14,512 nucleotides of DNA from an uncultured Clostridium sp. (GTDB taxonomy: Bacteria; Bacillota; Clostridia; Lachnospirales; Lachnospiraceae): contig CANRXD010000006.1 of NCBI GenBank assembly GCA_947643685.1, forward strand, positions 1 to 14,512, given 5' to 3'. The position numbers and the translations under genes were made by a program. Each line of letters begins with the position of its first letter. Positions within the stretch are counted from its first letter, which is position 1. The notes under the pieces were generated by a model that saw nothing but the letters and a program-made list of their open reading frames with translations, had not been told where the DNA came from and did not search any database. This document shows, piece by piece, positions 7,373 to 14,357 of the stretch.

Positions 7373-8161
7373 TCAGCGGTTGGCTGCCTGCCATGCGAAC
7401 AGGGCGGCCCCCAGCGCACCGTTATACTGAGTCAGCGGGGAAGTGTTGATTTTACAGCCGAGCTCCACGGCCAGTGCGCCTACCACACCGGAATTCTGTG
7501 CGACGCCGCCGGTCATAACCACATCGGGGACTACGCCGATCCGGTGGGCCAGTCCGGCTACGCGGCCGGCTACGGAGCGATGGATCCCGTTGATAATATC
7601 ACATTTGTCTGTACCCATGGCCAGCTGGCTGATCACTTCACTTTCCGCAAATACGGTACAGGTGGAGCTGATTCCCACGTCTTTTTTGGACATGGCTCCC
7701 AGTCTTCCCAGGTCCTCGACCTTTACCTCCAGAACACGGGCCATAACATCCAGAAACCGGCCGGTGCCGGCCGCACATTTATCGTTCATCTGGAAATTTG
7801 TCATCGTACCGTTTTCAATATGCAGAACCTTTACATCCTGACCGCCGATATCAATGACCGTATGAACATCGGGAAACAGAAAAGCTGCTCCTCTCGCGTG
7901 GCAGGAAAGCTCACTCATCTGCTTGTCAGCAACTCCCATCATCAGTGAGGTACGGCCATATCCGGTTGCAAGGGTATAAGCCATATCTTCTTTCTTCATC
8001 CCAGCCTCGGAAAGCACCATATCAATGGCACGCTGGGGGCCGCTGGTGCCTGCTCCCACATCAATTAAGGACTTGGCGACGATTTCTGTGCCGTCCTTTA
8101 AAATAATACATTTGGACGCTGTGGAACCGACGTCGATTCCCAGTGTATACATTGCACTCAT
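7373..8161 (-). CDS. hgdC: 2-hydroxyglutaryl-CoA dehydratase activator (component A, archerase)
   Basis: HgdC is a homodimeric, ATP-dependent, oxygen-sensitive iron-sulfur protein that drives one electron from reduced ferredoxin or flavodoxin into HgdAB at very low potential. The 262-residue product is an ASKHA-fold ATPase: GIDVGSTASK (residues 8-17) and DIGGQDVK (104-111) are phosphate-binding loops. C129 in NDKCAAGTGRFLD and C168 in SSTCTVFAESEV match the two cysteines per monomer that together hold the single [4Fe-4S] cluster bridging the dimer. The ATG at 8161 has GGAGG at 8171-8167 (5-base spacer). A downstream ATG (codon 4, MYTLGIDVG) is possible but less well spaced. Unlike its neighbours it is preceded by a 197-base gap with a stem-loop and a possible promoter. 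Confidence 0.97.
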   Translation of the reverse strand: MSAMYTLGIDVGSTASKCIILKDGTEIVAKSLIDVGAGTSGPQRAIDMVLSEAGMKKEDMAYTLATGYGRTSLMMGVADKQMSELSCHARGAAFLFPDVHTVIDIGGQDVKVLHIENGTMTNFQMNDKCAAGTGRFLDVMARVLEVKVEDLGRLGAMSKKDVGISSTCTVFAESEVISQLAMGTDKCDIINGIHRSVAGRVAGLAHRIGVVPDVVMTGGVAQNSGVVGALAVELGCKINTSPLTQYNGALGAALFAWQAANR

Positions 8162-8204
8162 ACAAACCTCCGGGTCTTTTTTCTGTATCTTTTTTTACGA
8201 GCCA

Positions 8205-8234
8205 AGTATACCATATACCGCGTTGCTTCCGCAA
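8205..8234 (-). promoter_or_regulatory. Possible internal promoter ahead of hgdC
   Basis: The minus strand reads TTGCGG (8234-8229), an 18-base spacer, and TATACT (8210-8205) preceded by TGG, an extended -10 element. The predicted transcript start is near 8198, ~37 bases before the hgdC start codon. The -35 is weak (TTG only). A 5-bp stem (TGCTT/AAGCA) overlaps the -35. If real, hgdC-hgdA-hgdB could be transcribed apart from the upstream genes. Confidence 0.45.
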
Positions 8235-8249
8235 GCATTAACAAACATA

Positions 8250-8277
8250 TCCAGACCGGAGTAATCCCCGGTCTGGA
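8250..8277 (-). other. Stem-loop between gcdA and hgdC (attenuator or processing site)
   Basis: TCCAGACCGG (8277-8268) and CCGGTCTGGA (8259-8250) form a perfect 10-bp GC-rich stem with an 8-base loop. The following minus-strand bases, TATGTTTGTTAA, are T-rich but interrupted, so it would at most be a leaky terminator. It lies upstream of the candidate hgdC promoter. Confidence 0.6.
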
Positions 8278-8314
8278 CAGGAAACAAATCGTTACGATTC
8301 ACGGGACATCTTCC

Positions 8315-8334
8315 TGTCCGTCTTAAGTCGGACA
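8315..8334 (-). other. Small stem-loop just after gcdA
   Basis: TGTCCG (8334-8329) and CGGACA (8320-8315) form a 6-bp stem with an 8-base loop, 25 bases after the gcdA stop codon. Several other GGAC/GTCC words nearby could give alternative pairings. No U-tract follows. Confidence 0.35.
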
Positions 8335-8358
8335 AAAAGCATCGGGCGTCCGCCAGAA

Positions 8359-10128
8359 TTAAGCTTTCTTAAAGGTATCAAACTCACGGATTGCACGAGG
8401 TGTAATCATCTGGTGCATCGGGCAGATAGACTTCGGATTCTGGTAAACGGCCTCGGTGAATGCCTGAATATACGGACGAAGCTCGGTCATATCGACGATC
8501 TCGTCAACCATGCCAACCTTGGCGCAGTATGCCGGACGGGACTTGTCATGGTAAAGCTGGATCATATCGTTCATCTTCTTGATAATCGGCTCCATATCCT
8601 CGCCGGCCTTGCTTGCCTTCACAAGCTTTCTGGAATACATGGCGTTTGCAGCGGTTTCACCCGGCATTACATAGTATTCGCAGGCAGCGGTACCCAGGGA
8701 GTATACATTTGTGTTGTTGCCCTGCGGACCGCCCAGTACATAGTGGGCAGCGGCACTGGCCTTACGAAGGGTAATCTCCAGGGACGGAAGTCCGGAATTT
8801 TCAATGGAGTAAATTAAGGACTGACCCAGGCCGAGTAACTCTGCCTTCTCCGCATCGTCGCCCACGTCGATTCCAGTGGTATCCTGTAACCAGATAAGCG
8901 GGATTCTGTCACGGGCGCAGAGAGTTACGAACTCATTCATCTTAATGAGGCCCTGACGGTACAGCTTTCCTCCGATACCAACGGAATTCTGCTTGTACTC
9001 CGGATAATTCATCAAAAGCCCCTGAACGTTGGCGATGACACCAACCAGAAGTCCGTTTACCTTGGCAAGGCCTGTTACCATCTCCGGACCATAGCCCTTC
9101 TTATACTCATATAACTGAGAACCGTCGAAAAGGCGGCCGATAACATCATAAATATCATAGGGGCGCTTTCCGTTCATGGGGATGATACTGTAAAGGTCCT
9201 CTGCCGGAAGCAGCGGGTGTTTCGGCTCATCCACACGGAAAAATTCCAGGTTATAAGCCGGAAGGTAGCCGATATACTTTTTGATTCCGTCGATTACGCC
9301 GTAGTCATTCTCATATACTTCACGGAAGAAGCCGGTCTCATCATAGTGAATCGGAACAGAGCCCGGAGCCGGAACTTTGTTCTTGCTGTTCTCAATCTGA
9401 GCGGCAACAATCTGGTCAGCAGCCTCTTTGTCAATGTAGCCCTTCGGGTTCATACCAGAGAGGATACCGGCGCCGCCGACTGCCATGTTTGCCTGGCTGT
9501 GAGCGATCAGGATGGTGGGGGAAATGCTGTGATATCCGCCGCCTGCCGGGTTGGTTCCATAGATCCCGACGATTACCGGAATGCCAAGCTGGTTTAACTC
9601 AGAATTACGGAAGAACGGAGTACCGCCGCCGCGTCTGTTGGGATATACCTGATCCTGATACGGGAAATCAACGCCCGCGCAGTTCAGTAAATAAACAAGC
9701 GGAATGTTCATCATCTTAGCGGCATCGGAACAGCGGATCAGATTCTCCGCCTGGCCCGGCTCCCATGTTCCGGCCATCTTCTTATTATCGGAAGCAATGA
9801 TGTAAACCCATTTGCCGTTTACGCATCCGAGACCGTTGATGATGTTGGTGGAGCCCATCTTATTGTCGTTGGGGTTAAACAGGCTGTTTAAGGGGCAGAA
9901 GGTTCCGGCATCTACCAGGGCGTTGATACGCTGCATGGCGGACAACTGACCGCGCTCATTTAATTTCTCTTCCGAAGTGATGCCGGCGGCAAGGATCTCC
10001 TCAACCTTGTCATGGATCTCCTTCTCGATTTTCTTAATCTCACTCTCGTTTTCGGGGTTCGGATTTACCAGTTCTTTGCCAACGGTCGGCATTTCCTGGA
10101 AATATTTAGGCATGGAAAAATAACCCAT
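8359..10128 (-). CDS. gcdA: Glutaconyl-CoA decarboxylase alpha subunit (carboxyltransferase)
   Basis: GcdA transfers the carboxyl group of glutaconyl-CoA to the biotin on GcdC, releasing crotonyl-CoA. It is the cytoplasmic part of the Na+-translocating decarboxylase. The 589-residue product matches the ~587-residue A. fermentans enzyme from MGYFSMPKYFQ to the end. It consists of two crotonase-fold carboxyltransferase domains. The first carries RRGGGTPFFRN and GIYGTNPAGGGYHSISPT (residues ~165-205). The second carries QDTTGIDVGDDAEKAELLG and GGPQGNNTNVYSLGTAA. The ATG at 10128 has AGGAGG at 10141-10136 with a 7-base spacer. It is separated from gctB by a 151-base spacer holding a long compound hairpin, and from hgdC by 197 bases. 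Its separation from gcdDCB within the operon, with gctAB between, is notable. Confidence 0.97.
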   Translation of the reverse strand: MGYFSMPKYFQEMPTVGKELVNPNPENESEIKKIEKEIHDKVEEILAAGITSEEKLNERGQLSAMQRINALVDAGTFCPLNSLFNPNDNKMGSTNIINGLGCVNGKWVYIIASDNKKMAGTWEPGQAENLIRCSDAAKMMNIPLVYLLNCAGVDFPYQDQVYPNRRGGGTPFFRNSELNQLGIPVIVGIYGTNPAGGGYHSISPTILIAHSQANMAVGGAGILSGMNPKGYIDKEAADQIVAAQIENSKNKVPAPGSVPIHYDETGFFREVYENDYGVIDGIKKYIGYLPAYNLEFFRVDEPKHPLLPAEDLYSIIPMNGKRPYDIYDVIGRLFDGSQLYEYKKGYGPEMVTGLAKVNGLLVGVIANVQGLLMNYPEYKQNSVGIGGKLYRQGLIKMNEFVTLCARDRIPLIWLQDTTGIDVGDDAEKAELLGLGQSLIYSIENSGLPSLEITLRKASAAAHYVLGGPQGNNTNVYSLGTAACEYYVMPGETAANAMYSRKLVKASKAGEDMEPIIKKMNDMIQLYHDKSRPAYCAKVGMVDEIVDMTELRPYIQAFTEAVYQNPKSICPMHQMITPRAIREFDTFKKA

Positions 10129-10159
10129 GTGTCTTCCTCCTCATATATACACTTTGTTG

Positions 10160-10199
10160 CCGGGATACGGCCCTGCCTTAAGACAGAAACCGCTCCCGG
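10160..10199 (-). other. Compound stem-loop between gctB and gcdA
   Basis: On the minus strand CCGGGA pairs with TCCCGG, then CGG with CCG, then CTGTC with GGCAG around a TTAA loop, making about 14 base pairs with small internal loops. It lies 20 bases upstream of the gcdA ribosome-binding site and is not followed by a U-tract. The wider spacer (10129-10279) also repeats GTCTGGTTC twice but holds no ORF. A stability or processing function is inferred. Confidence 0.6.
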
Positions 10200-10279
10200 T
10201 ATGATTTATGCCACTGACGAACCAGACAGACATGTTTCCATGCACATCTGTTCCGTTTCAAATCAAAGAACCAGACGGA

Positions 10280-11086
10280 TTACTTCTCCTTCGGCACCTT
10301 GATGAAAGCCTGGCCGGGATCGATCTCTTCACGGATCAGACGGATGATCTCCGGATCCGGACCTTCCATAAGCTCAGCCCTTGTAACATCAATCTCGAAG
10401 CCTGTGTTCTCCTGCACCATTTCCGGACTGGAGAATGGATAGTAGTAAGCCAGGTACATTCTCTTGGTCTCTTCATCAAACTTCATAATGCCGAGATCCG
10501 TAACTACCATCTGCGGTCCGCGGTTTCCGGGAAGTCCCGCTCTCTCACGTCCGCCGGGGCCGTCCATCCAGCCGCAGCTTGTGATGTAGTCAACATGGTC
10601 CATAAATCTTCTCTTCTGGTGCTGCATCATAATTACCGTATTACAGAAGGTAGCAATGCCGTTTGCACCGCCGGAGCCTGTGAAACGTGTCTGGGGCTTT
10701 ACATAGTCACCCTTTCCGAAGATACAGGTGGAGTTTACGTTTCCGTAGGGGTCGATCTGAGCGCCGCCGATGAAAGCGATCAGGCGGTCCTCATCATGAA
10801 GCCACTCATTGGCCTCAAAGCCCACGAAACGAACGTTGGGCCACTGTACGGCACAGTGAGCCATGAAACGGTTATCACCGACAGAACGCGGTACTTCAAC
10901 CGGGGAGCAGTCCATAAGTCCGCTCTCCACAATCGGATGGCAGCTCGGGCAAACCGCACGCTTCGCAAGAGAAGCGCCGATTAACGGAAGGCCGGTACCA
11001 ACGATAACGATCTGATTTTCCTTAATGCTTTTTGCGATGGCATATGCCTGCATTTCCTGCTTTGTATACTTTGTGTAATCAGCCAT
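10280..11086 (-). CDS. gctB: Glutaconate CoA-transferase, beta subunit
   Basis: GctB is the catalytic subunit of the family I CoA-transferase that moves CoA from acetyl-CoA or glutaconyl-CoA to (R)-2-hydroxyglutarate. From the chosen start (MADYTKYTKQ, 268 residues) it aligns by eye end to end with the ~266-residue A. fermentans protein. The catalytic glutamate falls at E54 in IVESGLMDCSPVEVPRS, the same number as in A. fermentans. Other landmarks are GTGLPLIGAS, FIGGAQIDPYGNVNST, FTGSGGANGIA and REEIDPGQAF. The ATG at 11086 has GGAGG at 11100-11096, 9-base spacer. A longer in-frame start at 11140 is rejected because it would overlap gctA and add residues absent from the family. It lies 19 bases after gctA. 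Confidence 0.96.
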   Translation of the reverse strand: MADYTKYTKQEMQAYAIAKSIKENQIVIVGTGLPLIGASLAKRAVCPSCHPIVESGLMDCSPVEVPRSVGDNRFMAHCAVQWPNVRFVGFEANEWLHDEDRLIAFIGGAQIDPYGNVNSTCIFGKGDYVKPQTRFTGSGGANGIATFCNTVIMMQHQKRRFMDHVDYITSCGWMDGPGGRERAGLPGNRGPQMVVTDLGIMKFDEETKRMYLAYYYPFSSPEMVQENTGFEIDVTRAELMEGPDPEIIRLIREEIDPGQAFIKVPKEK

Positions 11087-11105
11087 TTTTCTTTTCCTCC
11101 CCCAA

Positions 11106-12206
11106 TTAGTGTCTGGTAGAATAGCCAAGGTGCGGCTCATTCTTAAGGTTCATCAGGCGGGCTCCGCCTAAAACATTAAGAAGATCATCCTGATCCTTGC
11201 AGCCATACACATATTTCTGAAGGTAGTCTTTAAAGGTCTCCGGAACCTTTGTACCGTCAGCCGCATCCTTTGCAGCCTGTGCTGCTTTCTCTGCGGCAGC
11301 AGCCAGCTTTTCATCCTCAGGCTTTGCAGCGGCAGCCTTTAAAGCCTTGTCGGCAGCTTTCTGAAGCTGAGCCTTTGCATCTTCCTCATCCAGATACATG
11401 GAAGCCAGGTTGTACTCCTTCAGAGCCTTGTCATCGTCGTCATAATAATTATAGCACTGAGACGGCCATGCGCCGTAGGGTGCGCGCACCACAGCGTTTA
11501 CGCACTCACCGAAGATTCTTGTCTTTGTGGGATCCCGGCGGATATATTCATCACTTACGATTTCCTCACAGGTAACGATGGTGCGTTTTGCAGCGATTGC
11601 AATATCAATGTCGTGGAACTCATCGCCCTCGATAATGCAGGTTCCGTCCGGGGATGCCTGCTGAACGTGGATAATCGCACAGTCAAGCTTCGGAACCGGA
11701 ACGGCAAGAAGCTTTTCACCCGGCTCAAGAGGATTCTCAATCTCAACGCACTTTAAGTTGTCAACGCCTTCCATGGTTCTTCTCTGCTCTTCGCTGATTC
11801 CCCAGAACTTAACGAGGCCGGAGCCCTGCATCATTCTTACCGGAAGATACGGAAGACCCAGAGACGCGGCATGGAGCTGCAGCATCAGAACATCCTGGGA
11901 ATAATCCTCGTAAACCAGTTCGCCCTTCTCGATTGCTGCGCGGAAACGGCGGGCAACGTTCGTATAACCGGAGTTTGCGGTATAGCAGTTAATATAGGCC
12001 CTGATACGGCCCTCGCCGATTAACATATCCCAGTCTCCGCCTGCCGGTCCGGACCAGCCTACAAAACCGGTCTTTCCCTGACGAAGGATCTCATAAACCG
12101 CAGCATAGGGCTTACGGTTGGTGGTAAAACCGCCGAAGCACAGGACATCGTTGTCATGAACATACTTCTCTACGGCATCGTGTAATGACATAACTTTATT
12201 AGCCAC
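11106..12206 (-). CDS. gctA: Glutaconate CoA-transferase, alpha subunit, with Ala/Lys-rich insertion (GTG start)
   Basis: GctA is the non-catalytic partner of GctB in the cytoplasmic CoA-transferase. Family landmarks are GGFTTNRKPYAAVYEILRQG (residues 25-44), GPAGGDWDMLIGEGRIRAYINCYTANSG, MMQGSGL, HVQQASPDGT and CEEIVSDEYIRRDPTK. The product has 366 residues against ~320 in A. fermentans. The excess is a segment at about residues 275-322, rich in Ala, Lys and Glu and predicted helical, before the conserved C-terminal DYLQKYVYGCKD part. The start is GTG at 12206, chosen because AGGAGG lies at 12219-12214 with a 7-base spacer; the ATG five codons on is 22 bases from that site. A 10-bp hairpin lies in the 72-base spacer after gcdB. 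Confidence 0.95.
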   Translation of the reverse strand: MANKVMSLHDAVEKYVHDNDVLCFGGFTTNRKPYAAVYEILRQGKTGFVGWSGPAGGDWDMLIGEGRIRAYINCYTANSGYTNVARRFRAAIEKGELVYEDYSQDVLMLQLHAASLGLPYLPVRMMQGSGLVKFWGISEEQRRTMEGVDNLKCVEIENPLEPGEKLLAVPVPKLDCAIIHVQQASPDGTCIIEGDEFHDIDIAIAAKRTIVTCEEIVSDEYIRRDPTKTRIFGECVNAVVRAPYGAWPSQCYNYYDDDDKALKEYNLASMYLDEEDAKAQLQKAADKALKAAAAKPEDEKLAAAAEKAAQAAKDAADGTKVPETFKDYLQKYVYGCKDQDDLLNVLGGARLMNLKNEPHLGYSTRH

Positions 12207-12238
12207 AATAAAGCCTCCTTAATATGTATTTATTTTGG

Positions 12239-12264
12239 CCTGCCCGGCCTGAACGCCGGACAGG
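12239..12264 (-). other. Stem-loop between gcdB and gctA
   Basis: CCTGTCCGGC (12264-12255) pairs with GCCGGGCAGG (12248-12239) over 10 bp with one G-U pair and a 6-base loop. The downstream bases are A-rich (CCAAAATAAATAC), so it is not a terminator on the coding strand. It separates the membrane-pump genes from the CoA-transferase genes. Confidence 0.65.
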
Positions 12265-12278
12265 TACAGGGTCTTAAA

Positions 12279-13418
12279 TTACTTGAACATCAGCATGAAA
12301 TAGCCGGCCGCCACTGCGGAACCGATAACACCTGCCACATTTGGTCCCATGGCATGCATGAGAAGGAAGTTGGTGGGATTTTCCTTTGCTCCGACAGTCT
12401 GTGATACACGGGCTGCCATAGGAACTGCGGACACGCCTGCGGAACCGATTAACGGATTAATCTTTCCGCCTGTAAGTGCACATAAAAGTTTTCCTACCAG
12501 AATGCCGCCCACGGTGGCAAATGCGAATGCCAGAAGTCCCATACAGATGATGGCGATTGTCTGAACGCGGAGGAAAATTTCCCCGTTTGCAGTCGCACCT
12601 ACGGTAGTGCCTAACATGATGGTAACAATATTGCACAGCGCGTTCTGGGCGGTCTCGGAAAGTCTTCCGGTAACGCCGGACTCACGGAGCAGGTTGCCAA
12701 GCATTAACATACCAAGAAGCGGAGCCACCGACGGAAGCAGAAGGGAACAGAACAGTACCACAAATACCGGGAACACGATCTTTTCCACTTTACTTACCTT
12801 ACGGAGCTGCTTCATAACGATCTGGCGCTCTTTCTTTGTAGTCAGAGCCTTCATGATCGGCGGCTGGATAAGCGGAATCAGCGCCATGTAGGAATAGGCG
12901 GCCACGGCAATGGGCGCCACCAGTTCAGGAGCCAGGTTATTGGCAATATAAATAGCTGTCGGGCCGTCTGCGCCGCCGATAATACCGATAGCGGCTGCCT
13001 GACCGGGGGTAAAGAGACCTGTTGCAAGTGCAAGCAGAAAAGCCACATAAATGCCGAACTGAGCGGCCGCTCCAAGAAGCAGGCTGACCGGGTTGGCAAT
13101 CAGCGGGCCGAAGTCCGTCATGGCGCCTACTGCCATGAAAATCAGGCAGGGGAACAGGCTTGATTTCACACCGCTGTAAATAATTCTTAAAACACCGGAC
13201 TGATACCAGACATCAGCCTCGTCCATAAGTCCGGCTAAAGGCAGGTTCGCAAGGAACATACCGAAGGCAATGGGGAGCAGAAGGAGCGGCTCAAACTGCT
13301 TTTTGATTGCCAGATATAATAAAACGAAGGAAATAAGGAGCATTACGGCCTGCTGCCAGGTAATTGCGGCAAAGCCCGACCGGGCCAATAACTCCCCGAA
13401 TACTGAAAGTATATTCAC
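12279..13418 (-). CDS. gcdB: Glutaconyl-CoA decarboxylase beta subunit (Na+-translocating membrane carboxybiotin decarboxylase; GTG start)
   Basis: GcdB is the integral membrane subunit that decarboxylates carboxybiotin and exports Na+. It is a 379-residue, strongly hydrophobic protein with many membrane segments, of the OadB/MmdB/GcdB family. The signature re-entrant region [19 protein letters not shown] carries D151, matching the essential aspartate of OadB. The following [20 protein letters not shown] carries Y177 at the spacing seen for the functional tyrosine. [14 protein letters not shown] near residue 334 is the conserved serine region. The start is GTG at 13418 with AGGAGG at 13430-13425 (6-base spacer). 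It follows gcdC by 13 bases, so the two are probably translated together. The topology count was not computed. Confidence 0.95.
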   Translation of the reverse strand: MNILSVFGELLARSGFAAITWQQAVMLLISFVLLYLAIKKQFEPLLLLPIAFGMFLANLPLAGLMDEADVWYQSGVLRIIYSGVKSSLFPCLIFMAVGAMTDFGPLIANPVSLLLGAAAQFGIYVAFLLALATGLFTPGQAAAIGIIGGADGPTAIYIANNLAPELVAPIAVAAYSYMALIPLIQPPIMKALTTKKERQIVMKQLRKVSKVEKIVFPVFVVLFCSLLLPSVAPLLGMLMLGNLLRESGVTGRLSETAQNALCNIVTIMLGTTVGATANGEIFLRVQTIAIICMGLLAFAFATVGGILVGKLLCALTGGKINPLIGSAGVSAVPMAARVSQTVGAKENPTNFLLMHAMGPNVAGVIGSAVAAGYFMLMFK

Positions 13419-13431
13419 GCGGCACCTCCTA

Positions 13432-13893
13432 TTAGTTTAAGGTTACCAGCAAAGTACCTGTTTCAACAGCATCGCCCACATTTACATTTACGGAAGCAAC
13501 GGTTCCTGCCGCCGGAGCAACGATCTCAGTTTCCATCTTCATGGCCTCCATAACGATAACACACTGACCAAAACCAACGGCATCTCCTGCTTTTACCTTG
13601 ATGTCAAGAATCTTACCGGGCATTGGAGCCTCTACGGTTGTGCTGCCGCCTGCTGCGGGGGCCGGAGCTGCTGCGGGGGCCGGTACAGGGGCCGGAGCAG
13701 GCGCGGGAGCCGGGGCGGGTGCAGGCGCCGGAGCGGGTGCCGGGGCTGCCTTCGGAGCCGGAGCGGAAGCAATAATCGGAGCCGGGGCACTTACGGTAAC
13801 GCCTCTGTCAAGGGGCTTGTAGCCGTCTACTCTTTCGATTTCGATTTCATATTTCTTTCCGTTTAATGTTGCAACGTATTTCATAGCTTTCAT
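13432..13893 (-). CDS. gcdC: Glutaconyl-CoA decarboxylase gamma subunit (biotin carrier, long Ala-Pro linker)
   Basis: GcdC carries carboxybiotin from GcdA to GcdB. The 153-residue product has an N-terminal docking segment (residues 1-35), an extended Ala/Pro linker (about 36-82, mostly alternating AP) and a C-terminal biotinyl domain. The attachment lysine is K119 in the canonical [12 protein letters not shown]-terminal [13 protein letters not shown] closes the lipoyl/biotinyl fold. The ATG at 13893 has AGGA about 4 bases upstream and a further GGAAAG; a second ATG (codon 4) is possible. The DNA of the linker is very GC-rich with a 6-base rhythm. Only one gcdC is present here, whereas two GcdC forms are known for the C. 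symbiosum enzyme. Confidence 0.96.
   Translation of the reverse strand: MKAMKYVATLNGKKYEIEIERVDGYKPLDRGVTVSAPAPIIASAPAPKAAPAPAPAPAPAPAPAPAPAPVPAPAAAPAPAAGGSTTVEAPMPGKILDIKVKAGDAVGFGQCVIVMEAMKMETEIVAPAAGTVASVNVNVGDAVETGTLLVTLN
13648..13788 (-). repeat. Ala-Pro coding repeat in gcdC
   Basis: A 6-base GCN-CCN rhythm encodes the Ala-Pro linker. All four alanine codons and three proline codons (CCG, CCC, CCT) are mixed, so units are similar in protein but not identical in DNA. This explains a spurious Gly/Ala-rich ORF on the opposite strand. Confidence 0.8.
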
Positions 13894-13949
13894 ACATCCT
13901 TTCCTTTTTGCTTTTCATTTTTTGAGATTTTTGACCGCTGCGATTTTCC

Positions 13950-14234
13950 CTACAATTCTTTGATGCTTGTCACACGAATCTCTTCTCCTGACAGCCTTGC
14001 TTCCTCGCTGACCGCCGCGAGAAGCACTGCATAGGACTCCTCATCAATAGCCGGAGCCGGAACCGCCGCCGCAACAGCCGGTTGTTTCGGCGCATCCGTT
14101 TTGATAATGATTCCGAGGATCTTGGAAATAATGATAATCGCAACTGCAAGCGATGCAAGAGCGGAAAATACCACCAAAAGCCCCAGAGCGGAAATCAGAA
14201 CGGCACCCGCCATGGTCACCTCACCAGTCCACAT
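13950..14234 (-). CDS. gcdD: Glutaconyl-CoA decarboxylase delta subunit (small membrane subunit, OadG-like)
   Basis: GcdD is a small subunit of the Na+ pump thought to tie the carboxyltransferase and biotin carrier to the membrane subunit. It has 94 residues: a short N-terminus (MWTGEVTM), a long hydrophobic stretch at about residues 9-45 (GAVLISALGLLVVFSALASL and on), a lysine/proline/alanine linker, and an acidic soluble tail ending in IRVTSIKEL, as in OadG-type proteins. The ATG at 14234 has AGGAGG at 14252-14247 with a rather long 12-base spacer. An ATG at 14213 with a nearby GAGGTG is an alternative. It is the first gene of the operon; gcdC follows after 56 bases. Assignment rests on shape and position more than on strict motifs. 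Confidence 0.88.
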   Translation of the reverse strand: MWTGEVTMAGAVLISALGLLVVFSALASLAVAIIIISKILGIIIKTDAPKQPAVAAAVPAPAIDEESYAVLLAAVSEEARLSGEEIRVTSIKEL

Positions 14235-14260
14235 ATACTCACCGCACCTCCTTCATTTTC

Positions 14261-14276
14261 GTTTCACTTTTGAAAC
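14261..14276 (-). other. Inverted repeat near the gcdD ribosome-binding site
   Basis: GTTTCA and TGAAAC form a perfect 6-bp inverted repeat with a 4-base loop, 8 bases upstream of the gcdD AGGAGG. It could be a weak RNA hairpin near the translation start or part of a protein-binding site. Confidence 0.4.
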
Positions 14277-14291
14277 TTTAGTAACTCGTCT

Positions 14292-14320
14292 ATTCCATAT
14301 TGTGGAATGCATTCCATATT
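14292..14320. promoter_or_regulatory. Operator-like palindrome with flanking direct repeat in the gcdD leader
   Basis: TGGAATGCATTCCA (14303-14316) is a perfect 14-bp palindrome. ATTCCATATT occurs at 14292-14301 and again at 14311-14320, so three TGGAAT/ATTCCA half-sites lie within 29 bases. It is about 80-105 bases downstream of the predicted transcript start. This is the geometry of a repressor or roadblock site; no regulator is in the window. Confidence 0.5.
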
Positions 14321-14335
14321 TTAATCAGCACATAA

Positions 14336-14357
14336 GGGTACTCTAATTTCAGCACCC
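14336..14357 (-). other. Stem-loop in the 5' leader of the operon
   Basis: On the minus strand GGGTGCT (14357-14351) pairs with AGTACCC (14342-14336) over 7 bp with one G-U pair and an 8-base loop. GTGCTGA occurs twice nearby on the minus strand (14355-14349 and 14331-14325). No U-tract follows. It does not match a riboswitch class I recognise. Confidence 0.4.

Noticed and set aside
8250..8277. Full rho-independent terminator between gcdA and hgdC
   Set aside because: The stem is strong but the following bases (TATGTTTGTTAA) are not a proper U-tract, so complete termination is not supported; kept as a stem-loop only.
10208..10984. Plus-strand 258-codon ORF opposite gctB
   Set aside because: It lies wholly opposite or beside a well-conserved enzyme gene and has no family-like motif or ribosome-binding site.
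11087..11140. N-terminal extension of gctB starting at 11140
   Set aside because: It would overlap the end of gctA by 35 bases and add 18 residues absent from the known family. The ATG at 11086 has a good ribosome-binding site and matches the A. fermentans N-terminus.
13598..13822. Plus-strand Gly/Ala-rich ORF opposite gcdC
   Set aside because: It is the antisense shadow of the Ala-Pro codons; the poly-Gly-Ala product is an artefact of the GC-rich repeat.
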